NCBI RefSeq assembly: GCF_025024155.1
Contig: NW_026251709.1
Coordinates: forward strand, 620,001 to 684,000
From: Gamsiella multidivaricata
Lineage: Eukaryota > Mortierellomycota > Mortierellomycetes > Mortierellales > Mortierellaceae
Direction of reading: 5' to 3'
DNA: 64,000 nucleotides
Below the pieces are notes generated by a model. It was given only the letters and a program-made list of their open reading frames with translations, was not told where the DNA came from and searched no databases. The translations under genes and the position numbers were made by a program. Shown in pieces: positions 39,455 to 51,076 of this stretch. Within the stretch, counting starts at the first letter, position 1, and every line of letters starts with the position of its first letter.

Positions 39455-41403
39455 ATGTCATCACCCGCTGGCCCATCCCCATCCTCATCCGGGGTCAAGA
39501 CCATCATCGTCGGCGCCGGTGTCTGCGGTCTGCTCACCGCCATCCAGCTCGAGCGTGCTGGCATGGACTACATCGTCATTGAGAAGGCCAAAGACTTCTC
39601 TCCCCTTGGTTCCGCTCTCTCCTTGACCCCTGCCTGCAATTATATCCTGGACCAGCTCGGGTGTGTATTTTTATTTTTATTTTATTTTTACTACCACTGC
39701 ATACCATCGCCAGTTATCCATCTAGATGGAATTGCATTGCCATCGTAGCCAACGGACAGCTGTATGCCCAAGATGCCTCAGCTTGGTGCAACCCTTTCAT
39801 CTGACATAACCCTGCTTTTCTTGTGCCACAGCCTCCTCGAGGAGATCCACAAGAACTCCCATCCTTGCCGCAAGATCGATTACGTCCGCGATGACCTGTC
39901 CAAGGTCGGCGTCATGGACGCTGGCAACCAAAAGTCCCGCTACGGCTACAACGGCGTCCTTATCACTCGTCCCACCTTCTATAACATCCTCCTATCCAAG
40001 GTTCCTAAGGAGAAGATCCAGTGGGGTAAGCGCATGATCGGCCTCAAGCAGGACGAACACAGTGTCGAGATCGAGTGCGAAGACAACTTGGTTGTCCAGA
40101 CTGGCGAGGAAGGTGCTGCCAAGCCCAAGGTCCTGTTCAAAGGTGATATCTTGATCGGTGCCGATGGTGCATACTCGTCTGTGCGTCGCCATATGTACCA
40201 GGCCATGAAGGACGAGGGTATTGAGTTGCCCGAAACCGATATGGCCCCTCTGCGATTCGACTCCAACTGTGTGGTCGGTGTTACTGAGGAGCTGACGGAA
40301 AAGGAATATCCAGCTTTGGGAAACAGATCCGGGGACTTTTATGTCATCATCGGCAAAGAAAGAGCCATCCAGGTAAGCCATGGCGACTTCGCATTGCCAG
40401 GTACCGACAAAAAAAAGGGGGGGCCAATCACTGAACGAGCATCGGTGTGATTTTAGGTGTACCTGTTCACTTTTGCAGAGAACAGACTAGGATGGCAGAT
40501 TTGCGGACAGATGGACAAGCCCGAAGAATACGACGAAAAAGACTTCCGCTTCAGCGACTGGGTAAGTAAAACGCTCTCTTTCGCTCTCATGTATGAACTG
40601 TTTACAAATAAAAACATGGTTTACGCTTAAGAGACCTGCTGACAGACGCTCTACGGGCATATTTGCATATTTGTGTGCATTCCCGCCTGCTGTTCTGTCC
40701 GTTTTCCGCCTCAGAAACCCACGGCTGCGGATGAACTTTGCGAGATGGTCCGTCACTACAAGAACCCTTATGGTGGCACGGTCGGCGATCTCATCGACCG
40801 CACCCCCAAGGAACGTCTCTCCAAAGTCATGTTGGAGGACAAGTACTTCTCAACCTGGTTCCACAAGCGCACTGTCCTTATGGGCGACGCCTGCCATAAG
40901 CATCTGCCCTTTGGTGGCCAGGGTGCCAACCAGGCCATCCTGGACTCGGTGCATCTCGTGAACCAGCTGTATGGCATACCCTCGAACTCACTGGCAGATA
41001 TCACAAAATCCTTCCAGGCTTACTATGACTACCGTAGCCCTAATGCGAAGGAGGTCTTCAAGAGTACCACCATGGTTGCCAACGTCCTCAGCGCTCGCGT
41101 AAGTCTTACGAATCATGGTATATCTCTTGCATCTTGCGAGTCAATTGCGCTACATGTCCCTCTAATGTGATTCGTTCCTTCTTGCAGGGGTTTGTCTCGG
41201 ACATGGTGCGTTTCGTTGCTTTGGGCCATCTGCCCGAATTTATCAACAACCTGGGTATGGATGGCATGAACACGGATCGTCCGTACCTCTGCTTCCTCCC
41301 TCCTCCTCCCGGTCAAGGCACCGTCATGCCCACCCCCCAGGCTGTTCCTGTGCATTACAAGGGAGGCCCTATGGCAGCTGCTGTACCAGTTGGAGACCAA
41401 TAA
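39455..41403 (+). CDS. FAD-dependent aromatic-ring-type monooxygenase (PHBH/UbiH fold)
   Basis: Five exons: 39455-39660, 39832-40372, 40457-40561, 40715-41098 and 41188-41403, 483 residues. Introns are GT-AG with matching phases. Class A flavoprotein monooxygenases use NAD(P)H and O2 to hydroxylate aromatic or polyketide substrates. The dinucleotide motif VGAGVCGLLTA is near residue 26, the DG motif reads GDILIGADGAYSSVRRHMY, and the second FAD motif is LMGDACHKHLPFGGQGANQ. The C-terminus is Pro-rich. It is a relative of the tandem pair at 49-53 kb, but its GDACHK segment lies in one exon whereas theirs is split by a microexon. Substrate unknown. The preceding 270 bp (39186-39454) is promoter. 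Confidence 0.9.
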
Positions 41404-41620
41404 AGTTTTTTAAGTTTGTATAATTTTCATGGATACCGCAGCAGCTTTTCAAGTGTGTGTTGCACAGAGATGACGACGGCACACGCACGCTCTTTCCCTT
41501 CCCTTTTTCTCTCCATTCATTCCTCTCATTCCATTCCACTCACACCACTCACACTTGCACTCAAGCTCAACACGCCAGCAACAACACCAGGGAGAAGCAC
41601 CGCGACAGAGCCTTCAAGCT

Positions 41621-43324
41621 ATGCGCACGCTACACCTCACGCTGGCCACGCTTCTCGCCACCTGCACCGCTGCATGGCCTTGGCAGCAGATACCGTTCTC
41701 CTGGGGAAGGGGATCCAGTTCGCCATCGCCACCAATCCAGGACACAGGAAATGCACATGTATTCTCACCACGGCGACAAACCCTTCGACTGGAGAACATC
41801 CTCGTCCACGGGGCACCGCACTCAAAACACTCCAAGGTCTTTCGTCGACTCGCAGTCGATGATGAAACCCGACAACAGATGGCGCAGATAAACGCTCTGA
41901 ACGCTGAGAGCTCCAGTCCTGGGTCTTCGTTTGAGCACCCCATTACGGACGCCTTCTTTTCTTTGTATGATGACGAAGGTGATGATGCTGATGAAAAGGG
42001 CAGGAAGGAAGGTGCGCAGCTTTTCCCCCTTCCTTGGAAACGAGTCCCGGATGCGAAGGACCAGGCAACAGTGGTGTCAATGGTCCGGATGGCGCTGGAT
42101 TGTTATGTAGATCCGAAACGACAGGGGTGGGTTGATATTGGGGATCCATGGGATGTGGAGACGGAGATCGGATGGCTTGAGGCTGGATTGAGGGGATATG
42201 TGTTTTCGAGCGAGGATAAGAAGACAGTCGTGATTGGGATCAAGGGCACGTCGCTGAAGTTGTTCGGGACCGGAGGCGGGCCAACAGGGACAAATGATAA
42301 GATCAATGTGAGTGAGTGGATCAATTGGCTGGTTAAGTAATGTGTTGTAGCCAGATATTGTTGAAGGAATCTGATTAACTTTTTTTGGCATGTGGGGTTA
42401 ATAGGATAACAAGATGTTTTCGTGCTGTTGCGGAAAAGTTGATAGGACGTGGTGGCCGGTGTGCAGTTGTGCAACGGGCGGGAACCAATGTAATCAGCAA
42501 TGTCTGGTCAATGACCTGATCACGGATCGCGACGAAGGCGATAGTTACTACGGCATTGCACTGGTATGCGAAGAGAACATCTCTTTTTTTTTTTTGCTTT
42601 TGGACCACGCAAACTTTAACATCCGTGAATGTTGACCCGAACAACCCGCATTCTGACCCAACCTGACCTCGCCTTAACTTGATTGGCCTTCTGACGATGC
42701 GATAGAGAGTACTGGATGCAGCAAAGCAACTATACCCGGATGCGAGTATCTGGCTGACAGGACATTCCCTGGGCGGGAGCGTAGCCTCTACGGTCGGGAT
42801 CACGAAGGGTTACCCTGTTTTTACGTTCCAATCGCCGGGTGATGCACGGTTCGCACAGCGGATTGGGATTGTAAAGTCTGGAAATTTGACAGCATCGGAG
42901 CTGAAGCGGATGCCCGTCTGGCAATTTGGACACACCGGTATGTCAAAAGGGCCAGAAAGAAGGTGATAATGCGTTATAAACTATATGTCAATAGCTTTTT
43001 AACATGAACTTCCACTTCTGATTTTTGATTTTTTTGGTGTGTATATGTGTAGCTGATCCGGTATTCATGGGTACGTGCAACGGTCCAACATCGTCCTGCT
43101 ACTCTGCAGGATATGCGCTCGAGACGAAGTGTCATCTAGGCAGGTCGTGTATTTATGACACAATGGGCGTCCTAGGTTGGCGCCAGAATATCCAGGCACA
43201 TACTATTTTTACGTTCATTAGCGTGGTCGAGAACTGGGGGAACATGACAGAGGGACGGGAGTTTGTGCCAAAGTGTGAAGCACAGGCGGATTGTCAGGAT
43301 TGCACGTACTGGGACTATGTTTGA
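41621..43324 (+). CDS. ATG15: Autophagy-related phospholipase Atg15-like lipase
   Basis: Four exons: 41621-42307, 42405-42563, 42706-42937 and 43053-43324, 449 residues. All introns are GT-AG. Atg15 is a class 3 lipase that disintegrates autophagic-body membranes in the vacuole. A hydrophobic N-terminus (MRTLHLTLATLLATCTAAW) acts as signal anchor. The sequence then follows Atg15 throughout: VVIGIKGTS, GPTGTNDKIN, a CCC-containing segment (FSCCCGKVDRTW), CNQQC, and GHSLGG with Ser303. It continues with FTFQSPGD, ADPVFMGTCNG with Asp361, GYALETKCHLGRSC and a following His409 (QAHTIF). The Ser-Asp-His triad is therefore complete. The start ATG is the one directly before the hydrophobic segment; an upstream in-frame ATG at 41555 would add a polar 22-residue extension. 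Confidence 0.9.
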
Positions 43325-43466
43325 AGCCACGAGAGCAGACAACGAAGATTACGACTGCGTAACGGATCTGGAGGAGGAATAATAATGAAGAGGAGGGGTT
43401 TATGTTGCTCATATACGTAACCTTTAAGCGTTCCATTGCAAAAATGACATATATAAATAAAGGGAC

Positions 43467-43877
43467 AATCTATTTGACAACCAGGGTTGCCACTGCTATT
43501 TGGCAACCCCTATACTAACTCCATATAAGGCCAACGTTTTTTAAATATCGATTATGCCAGTAGTCTTTATGGTACCTGGCCCCGGCTCTTTAAGCTAGAA
43601 TCGTCATCTGTCTCTTAAAGGACTCCACAATGTAACTGATTTCCCATTTCGTCATCGCTGAGTCCGCCATCGACAAAACCCTGTTTTCCGTCATGAAGAA
43701 GGCTTCTCCCAAGGTCGCAAAAGGTTGCATGGGGTGCCAGGTGGAGGAAGGGATGGTTTTTAATCTCTCGCCGCGTTGTTTCGACTTGAAATTCGCAAAA
43801 GATACGAGTCTTGTTTTACATGGGATTTATGCAGGGGTTGCCAAATAAGAGTGACAACCCGGGTTGTCAAATAGATT
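43467..43877. mobile_element. MITE-like element with 45-46-bp terminal inverted repeats
   Basis: Left end 43467-43512 (aatctatttgacaaccaggg...) and right end 43833-43877 (...caacccgggttgtcaaatagatt) are inverted copies with few mismatches. Each arm is itself partly palindromic (ggttgcc...ggcaacc). There is no ORF inside. AATAAA occurs just outside both ends and could be a target duplication, though A-rich sequence makes this weak. It sits 143 bp after the ATG15 stop codon. Confidence 0.75.
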
Positions 43878-43975
43878 ATTCCAATAAATCGAAACCATTT
43901 CCGTATCCAAATGTTGCAACAAAAAGATTGTGGAGCTCCTAAATGTGTTAAACTTGAGCATGGCAAAAGGAAACT

Positions 43976-44047
43976 GGAGAATGAGAGACTTGAACTCCCG
44001 ACCTTCCGCTTTGGAGACGGACGCGCTGCCAATTGCGCCAATCCTCC
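43976..44047 (-). tRNA. tRNA-Trp (CCA anticodon)
   Basis: Reading the minus strand: acceptor GGAGGAT pairs with ATTCTCC (one G-T), the D arm is GCGC...GCGC, and the anticodon stem TCCGT/GCGGA encloses the loop CTCCAAA with anticodon CCA. The variable loop is AGGTC, and the T arm GGGAG/CTCTC has the loop TTCAAGT. Length 72 nt, no intron, discriminator A, CCA not encoded. The pairing was checked by hand and is nearly perfect, so the gene is probably functional. It lies between the MITE-like element and the LINE fragments. Confidence 0.92.
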
Positions 44048-44294
44048 TTTCTTTCCGTTTTAATGAGCGAAAATGAGATCTAAATCTCTCAATTACCTTA
44101 AGGCACGTGATAAACCTAAAAAATCCGGTTCCTGGCCCTCCTGGCCCCACAGGCCCCCGGTTTCAAGCCTAGATGATTTGGCTGGAGTTCTTGCAAGTGC
44201 AGATATCAGATTAAAAGACGCTAGGGGTACAGCAGGTCGCGTAGCGAGCAAGACACGTTTGGTACTTACCCATGCGGTCAGCGATTATAAAAGT

Positions 44295-44380
44295 AAGATA
44301 TATGTGTCGGTGTGCTTGTGCTCATGGGGATTTATGTTAATAAAAAAAAAAAAAAAAAAAAAAGATATATGTGTCGGTGT
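44295..44380 (+). mobile_element. Ultra-short LINE 3'-end insertion with 19-bp target-site duplication
   Basis: The 19-bp string aagatatatgtgtcggtgt is present at 44295-44313 and again at 44362-44380. Between them (44314-44361) is gcttgtgctcatggggatttatgttaat plus an A tail of about 20. The non-A part matches the 3' terminus of the LINE ending at 46010 (identical over 25 nt, 44318-44342 and 45968-45992). This is a severely 5'-truncated target-primed insertion. Confidence 0.85.
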
Positions 44381-45803
44381 AGGCCGGGGTGCATGGATTG
44401 CAGAGATGTGTGGGCTTTTGGCAACAATTCTTATCAGCCCAAGGGAAGAGAACGTCGACATCTACATCGACAATCTCACAGTCGTCAACAATTTCAAGGA
44501 GTTGGTGCAGCAGCGGGATTCAGCAACAGCAAGGCAGCGTTTGAGATCTGCAGATGCACAGTGGTGGGCGATGGTGCATTATGCCTTATTGCAACAAGGA
44601 CAAGGTATATCTGTGCATTGGGTACGAGGACATGCTGGACACCGTGGCAACGAGGCTGCAGACACTGTTGCCAAGGCAGCACATGGGATCGATACAGGAC
44701 TATGGAGGCTAGACGCAACGCAGCACCATGATTTGAAGTGCCACGCACAGTTTGCAACACACAGTGCAGACCTGGACTTGAGGAGGATACTGAAGCTGCA
44801 GTCCGCGGTACGACACCATTATCAGTGGACATTGCAGCATCGAACGAGGACCTACATCAAGTATTGGCGGTCGGTAGCGTGGGCGCCCACGCTGCGGATC
44901 TTACACGATAACAACCCACCAAAGCGCTTATACACCAGCCTGTAAGACTGTCGTTTACGTTTGCACAGGATCAAGAAGTTGCATGGAGATTTGCCGACAT
45001 TGCAGGTGATGAAGAAACGACATCCAGATACCTACCAAACGGACATATGTCGTAGGTGTGAGAGGGAACCAGAGACGAACGATCATCTTTGGCGTTGTTC
45101 AGCTACCTTGTGCGACCAGCGACAAGAGTGGAGGGACGCGGTGGAGGAAATGGAGTTGAATGGATATCGTGCATGGAGACAGGCAGTGCGAAAATGGGAA
45201 CAGGAGAGAGAGGAGGCCGAACGGAAGGACAAGCCCTTCACTGCGACTTGTCCCAACTTCTCGGCAATAGGAACGAAGGCTATCTGGGAGTCAATGCAGT
45301 GGATTCAGGGGACGGCGGAAATACGAGGGACATATCGGGTTGCGGAAGGAGAGGAGCCGGAGAGTGAGGCAGATTGGGAGGTCAAGGACTTATACCGAGG
45401 TTTGGTGCCAACGGGACTCATTGAGACCTGGAAGCAGCTATTTACCACCACCAAGTGGATTGCGACGATCATGGTGACAAAGTTCGTGAGCAGGATCGAA
45501 GAATTTGGCAGGACCAAGATATGGAACAAACGATGCGAGGACACTGTCGCCTGGGAAAAGTCAGTTGGAATCACCTTCATGAGCAAACGCGCCGGAGGAC
45601 GCAACGGTGATCGGGGACACCAACGTAGTGTTGGTGATTTCTCTGATTTGAAAGGGAGACGGTTACTTGCAGCGGAGATCCAGGAAGGTAGACGGACCGC
45701 GGATTATAGGGTGCTACAGCATTGCTTGGGGCGAGGGAAGTTGGACATAATGGAGGGGTTATTCGGTTTAAAAACAACTTTATTAACATTGGATCTGGAT
45801 TAG
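44364..45803 (+). pseudogene. LINE ORF2 remnant: RNase H and CCHC region
   Basis: One frame interrupted by a single TAA at 44943-44945. The first part is the C-terminal two thirds of an RNase H domain: AEMCGLLATI (Glu), DIYIDNLTVV (Asp), VHWVRGHAGHRGNEAADTVA (His and last Asp). The first catalytic Asp is lost with the 5' truncation. After the stop the frame continues with a helical region, a CCHC-like knuckle (CRRCEREPETNDHLWRC) and a long C-terminal domain to 45803. The architecture is that of Tad/I-like LINEs. The element cannot encode active protein. Confidence 0.85.
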
Positions 45804-46010
45804 GAGACGTGTATCGCGCAACAGGTCACGCAGGAGTTAAGTTAGGCTAGCTATGCGACATGGGTTATGAATTTGACGCCTCAAGCCAACATAGTTGGTA
45901 GGGGATGCGGCTCTGCCGTGCATGGAAGGCATCTATGGCTTCAAGGCCTTTGCGGACCATGCGTCGCGTGCTCATGGGGATTTATGTTAATAATAATAAA
46001 AAAAAAAAAA
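44364..46010 (+). mobile_element. 5'-truncated non-LTR retrotransposon (LINE), 3' part
   Basis: Includes the RNase H and zinc-knuckle coding remnant (annotated separately), about 165 bp of 3' UTR from 45804, the terminal sequence gtgctcatggggatttatgttaataataat and an A tail (45998-46010). Everything upstream of the RNase H domain (endonuclease and reverse transcriptase) is missing. The insert carries a younger insertion of its own family at its left edge. Confidence 0.8.
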
Positions 46011-46123
46011 GCCGGGATGGATATAGCTATGCTGCTTGAGGGAGACGCTATGGGACACAGCCTCTACGGATTATAAATCCCATGTCGTTGAGGGTTCTTG
46101 TTAATAAAAAAAAAAAAAAAAAA
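46011..46123 (+). repeat. Second retroelement 3' end with poly(A)
   Basis: Directly abuts the LINE tail. It ends cggattataaatcccatgtcgttgagggttcttgttaat plus about 18 A. It resembles the 3' terminus of a different non-LTR family; no coding part is present. Confidence 0.5.
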
Positions 46124-46652
46124 GAGAATAGGTGTTAGTAGTGAAATAATGATCAGATGTTTTTTTTTAATGGGGTCCCACGTATATCGTTATGAATGAT
46201 GTGCTGAATGGTGTAGACGAGTATCTAGAGTTGTGTAGCTTGATGGAGATGAAGCATTGGTTTTTGTGAAGTTATTCGCAGGCGGAAATCAGCGTTAATT
46301 TTAATGGCCGCTTGTGAAGGAACACAAGATGTAAAGTCACCGTCGACTGAGAACGAGAACATGGGATCACTGTTATGAGCAAACGCGCCCAGAGGTATAA
46401 CTGTGATAGGGTCACAGACATGGCAGCAATGGTTTTATGGAATTTACCCTGAGGCCACAACAAGCATTCGACGTGAAAGAGATCAACGGTGCCGTGGATG
46501 ATCGAGTGTAGGGGTACTATCTGGAGCAGTTGAGACTCGATGAAATATAGTCGGGGTAGACAGCTTGCTGTTTGCTTTTTGCCCCACCTGTAGATTTCCT
46601 CCAGGCCGCTGTTAATAAATGCCATTTTTCGTTTTTTTTAAAAAAATAATAA
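46124..46652. other. Intergenic/repeat remnant
   Basis: A minus-strand open frame at 46272-46625 has no recognised motif and may be repeat-derived. No gene supported. Confidence 0.3.
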
Positions 46653-48356
46653 TTGAGTGCGTCAAATGTATTAGGACATCTTGTGCCTGGATTACCATCG
46701 CCTATCCACACCCTCGAGATCCTTGTGCACATCCTCTCCTTTCTTATCCAGTCTAGTTTGCGATACACCATCTCACTCGTATGCCGCCAATGGAACAAGG
46801 TCGCCCTCAGTATTATTACGCGAACCATCCACTTCTCGGCCATGCATGTGCCCCAGGAACTAGATCATCCTGCGTTTCTACAACGACTTAAGGCAGCCAA
46901 AACACTCATTCTCGAAAGGATCGCAGCTCGGTACTGCGAGAGGATGATGTGGCCTTTAGCTCTTGGACAGGAAGATGCAGTATGGGCAAAACTAAAGGAC
47001 AGTCTCGCACTCTTTTCCAGCAGGCCAAGAGGATCAAACATTCGCTGCCTCACACTCGATATTAACGCGGATTTAGATCCTTTTTATACTATGTGGTCGC
47101 TGGTCCACGTCGTGGGCCTCACATTGACAAATTTCCGGCTCGACAGGATCTCCATAACGTCGACTATTCCCTTAGCGAGATCCTGAAATCGCGCCCTCTG
47201 CTCAATGATCTCCACCAGAGGGGTGCGACATTCCATTCTGGTGAAAGCCTTATATTGATACGTCAAGAAGGCGACCTCGTACTGGGCAGCTTACAGACGT
47301 GTACCCGAGAACCTAGTCCTCCTTGAGTCCGCGTTGTTGCATAGTTTCTGAGGGTGGAGAGCTGGGGATTAAAATTGCAGGTACCGTGCTGAGCATACAT
47401 GGATGAGCTTAGTATCCACAGGGACACGAATCGGCTGACGACTGTCGAGATTACGATTCCCAGATTCAGCGAATCTTTTGTCAGGAGCAAGAGGTGAGCG
47501 GAATTGGTTCATGATTTCCTGTGCTTAAGTCCTTTGCTGGGACATTTCCAAGCGCCCGAAGTCAACATCCTCATGGAGCTACCGGGATGCCGTAAGCCCC
47601 TTCGGTCACCGACAACTAAGTCAGAACCGAGCGTACCCTAGATACCAAGCACGCTGCCGCCAAAGATGTGAGCCTGTCAGCAGTTGAAGACGTTGCAACT
47701 GCGTATGAATCCACAGCATTGGACAGTCCCCAAACACGCATACAGACCTATTTTTGGATACATTGGTTGTGTATGTCCGAATCTGGAGGAATTAGTCATC
47801 AAGTGCGATGAGATCGATCTTCGCGCGGGCAGTGGTCTGTGCCTGCTTTCGGGACTGTGTCGGTTGAGGCGATTCAAGTTGGTGGTCCAAGATTGACCAT
47901 GTTGGTTTGACGAGGATCAAATGAGCTGGGTGCAGCGGCAATATATCTATGATTCGCAAGAACACCGACGTGCTCGGTTACAGGCGAGGAAGGAAGGTCT
48001 TTGGCGTGGTCTTAGGGACTATATGCTAAAGAAATCGGATTCTAGTATTTCGGAGCTGAGCGTTCGGCATAAGGTCTTCAGAAGAATCGTTCCGAAAGGC
48101 GCAAGTTACGTGGTTGGCGGCGTGGGCTTGATGCATTTTGGTCTACTGAAGGATGTGTTGTCGTATTTTCGAGGAACGGAAGAGCTGCCCAGACGAGTAC
48201 CTTTGGCTGGAGATGAAGATATTAGAGATTAGCCATGAAGAATACAAGCCCAGGCTTCGTATACGGGGGCAATGTGAACTGATAGCGTCAATGATTAGGA
48301 AGTACCAGTCAGAGATCCGGGCCAGGGTCTCTAGAGCAGACCCGCGCGGTTCATAA
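46653..48356 (+). pseudogene. F-box/LRR pseudogene, 5'-truncated and frameshifted
   Basis: The frame opens without an ATG next to an A-rich junction and reads an F-box (HTLEILVHILSFLIQSSLRY then SLVCRQWNKVA). The F-box segment ends at 47186; the next piece (NVDYSLSEILKSRPLLNDL, around 47155-47215) is in another frame. LRR-like sequence resumes at 47684 (PNLEELVIKCDEIDL), meets TGA at 47894-47896, continues in frame (MSWVQRQYIYDSQEH...), then shifts frame near 48200 to WLEMKILEISHEEYKPRL and ends at 48356. The order of pieces matches one long F-box/LRR gene. It is related in type, though not closely, to the intact F-box gene at 8.3 kb. Confidence 0.6.
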
Positions 48357-48939
48357 AAGAGAACGTTTACTCTGTAAAAATTGTGAGGAATGATAAAGAA
48401 CACCATGGACGCATTGGCTGCGTGCGTTTGTGCTTGCTTACGTGAGTTCGTACAACAAAGCAAGCCCTTGCAGGTTTGTTGTCTGTCGCGTGCTCATGTC
48501 GCCAATCAGCGGGTTCTTTAAGACATTAACATCACTTAGAAACGCGAAAAAGAGACTGGGCTCAGCTGGAGGCGCGTTTTTTGCTGGGAACCCTGATGAT
48601 TAAGGTTGTTGTTTCGTTTACCAAGGGATAAGCGGTCATGCGCGGCAGCCATTTGCGATTCAGTCTCTGGTTATTTTAAACGCGTGCATCATGACTATAT
48701 CAGGCATGGCCTAGACACGGCACAGAAATGCCAGATGCGACTGAAAATGCCTCTGCACAGCAATTGCGCAACTTACAGAACGGACAACACATCTTTCCTT
48801 CGTTCCTGAAATCTAATTCCTCATCTGACCACCGCCCTCCTCATTCCCCATTCTCATCCCTCGTTCTCATTCCTCTCTAAAGAATTTTTAAACCTCGTCG
48901 AACAATCACCAGCTCACATAATATATTATCTTTCGCACA
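48357..48939. other. Promoter region of the tandem monooxygenase pair
   Basis: No gene seen. 48820-48890 is pyrimidine-rich, as is common for leaders in this genome. Confidence 0.4.
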
Positions 48940-51076
48940 ATGTCAACATCCATCGATGTGTCTTCAGGATCCATGGAGGGGAAAGAGGAGTCCCCTGCAC
49001 AGAAACACCTCAAGTTCTTTAAAGGCAGTCAATTGCCGCCGCTGATCTCCAATGGCCCACCCCATGTCCTCATTTCAGGTGCAGGATTGGCTGGATTGTT
49101 CCTGGCCAATTTGCTCGAACGGGCCAACATTCCTTATCAGCTCTTTGAACGGGCCAAGGAAGTCCTTCCACTGGGTAAACGATACAACGACTCAACGCAC
49201 GTTCCAACTTTTTCACACGACTAACGACGAATCAAAATTTGATCTCATAGGTTCCATTATGTGCCTGACCGCAAACATTCTGCCAGTGTTTGAACAGCTG
49301 GGGCTATACGACGACCTCATGAAGGTGTCACATCCAAGTCTGAGCACCAAGATCTTGTCTGCTGACCTAAAGAAGATCGGCGAGTTCAATGCCGAGAACG
49401 ACATTGAGGTGTAATGGACCATTGTACACCATCCCGTATCCAGTTATCAGTACAGTTAGCACCACCTGCTTGCATATCCTTTTCCCAAAGACGTTACTAA
49501 CAGCGTTAATGTATTCTGCCCGCATACATAGTACTGGATACCATCGGGCACTGTTTTCCCGACCAGAGCTATACAAAATCCTACTCTCCCGCATCCCACC
49601 GCACAAGATCCACATGTCCAAGAAGGTGATGTCCTTTTTGCAGAATAAGGACGGCGTGATGGTGCGTCTACAGGATGGTTCTACTGTTCATGGCGACATC
49701 CTTGTGGGAGCTGATGGGGCACATAGTGCTGTCCGTCAAACCCTCTATCAGGAGATGGAGAAGCAAGGAAAGTTACCGCAGTGCGATACGCGAAGGATGA
49801 TGAAAGGATATATATGTATGGTGGGCACAACGGGTCCATTAGACCCGGCCAAGTATCCCGGCGTTGATGTCCCTGCATCGGATGGTACGCTGCTTATTGG
49901 TAACAGCTCATCGCCATATGCAGTAAGGAAATTGTTCTATGTACCTCTCCTTGAAGCACAAACCTTCTGGTACTCATTTTAAACCTTTTTTTAACGGAAA
50001 CGATAACGATTGTGATAATAATAGTGGAGCATGTTCTCGGTCCCTGGGAACAAAATGTGTTGGAACGTGGTGCTGCAGCTGGACGTGGATGCATCCGAGG
50101 ACGAACAGTTCCGAAACTCGGAGTGGTCTTCGATCACGAACAAAAGAATGATCGAGGAGGTTTACCATTTCAAAACACCGTACGGGATCATGGGTGACTT
50201 AATCGATGCCACGCCCAGTGAACAGATTAGCAGAGTATTTTTGGAAGATATTCTCTACGAGACTTGGCACCATATGCGGACAGTACTCATTGGAGATGGT
50301 ACGGCATCTAATTGGAGGGCCTTGCCTCAAGAGAAAAAACAGTGATCGGGTTGTTCAATTACTGTCAGCATCTGAAAGCTAACCGCTAACAACATACTTT
50401 CGTCCATCTTTTGGTTCCCTATTTACATGGTGTCCAAAAAAAGCTGCGCACAAGGTTTGTGGTTTGATCGAAGAGTTGGAGCGGTACTTCATTTTTCGGT
50501 TTCCAGCATGCATGTCTGCATGTCATGTAGAACATGCAATATACTCATATTTGACCATTTTCACCTTTGTGTCCACTCAGTTGCTGCCAAGTACTGGCCA
50601 AGGAGCCGTGAACGCAATGCAGGACGCAGTTGTCCTTGCTAACTGCCTCTATGATCTTACACCATTATCCATTGACGGTATCAAGACCGCGTTGAAGGAT
50701 TACCGCGAGCAGCGTTTCGCCCATGTGAAAACTCAATACGAAGCAAGCCAAATGGGTGCAAAACTACAATACGGCCATGTAAGAAAGGACACTCTTATAA
50801 TACCGATTCTATAAAAGACATAACTTTGTGTTTGCTGATTTTTTTCTTTCATCCCTATCGTAGACTTGGCAGGAGCGTATTCTAAGGCACTTCGTCTTCA
50901 ACTATATGCCGAAATCAGTACAACGGAACCATATTTTGAAGGATTCTCAGTACCGGCCTCAAGCAATGTTTCTTCCCCCGGCACCCAAGCGCGGCTCAGG
51001 CCCAGTTTTGGCACAGAAGCCCTCAAAGCGATACGCGGAGAAGCAGACCATGTCAGGTTCGACAATGGTGGTTTAG
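48940..51076 (+). CDS. FAD-dependent monooxygenase, tandem copy A
   Basis: Seven exons: 48940-49174, 49251-49410, 49532-49922, 50025-50298, 50444-50454 (11-nt microexon), 50581-50778 and 50864-51076, 493 residues. It is a class A flavin monooxygenase (PHBH/UbiH fold). The dinucleotide motif is ISGAGLAGLFLANLLE, the DG motif is GDILVGADGAHSAVRQTLYQ, and the second FAD motif GDAAHKLLPSTGQGAVNAMQ is assembled from three exons around the microexon. The exon 2 donor must be the second of two overlapping GTs (GGT|GTAATG) to keep frame, as confirmed by copy B. The C-terminal third (TWQERILRHFVFNYMPKSVQ) is shared with copy B. Substrate unknown; such tandem genes often serve catabolism or secondary metabolism. 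Confidence 0.88.
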
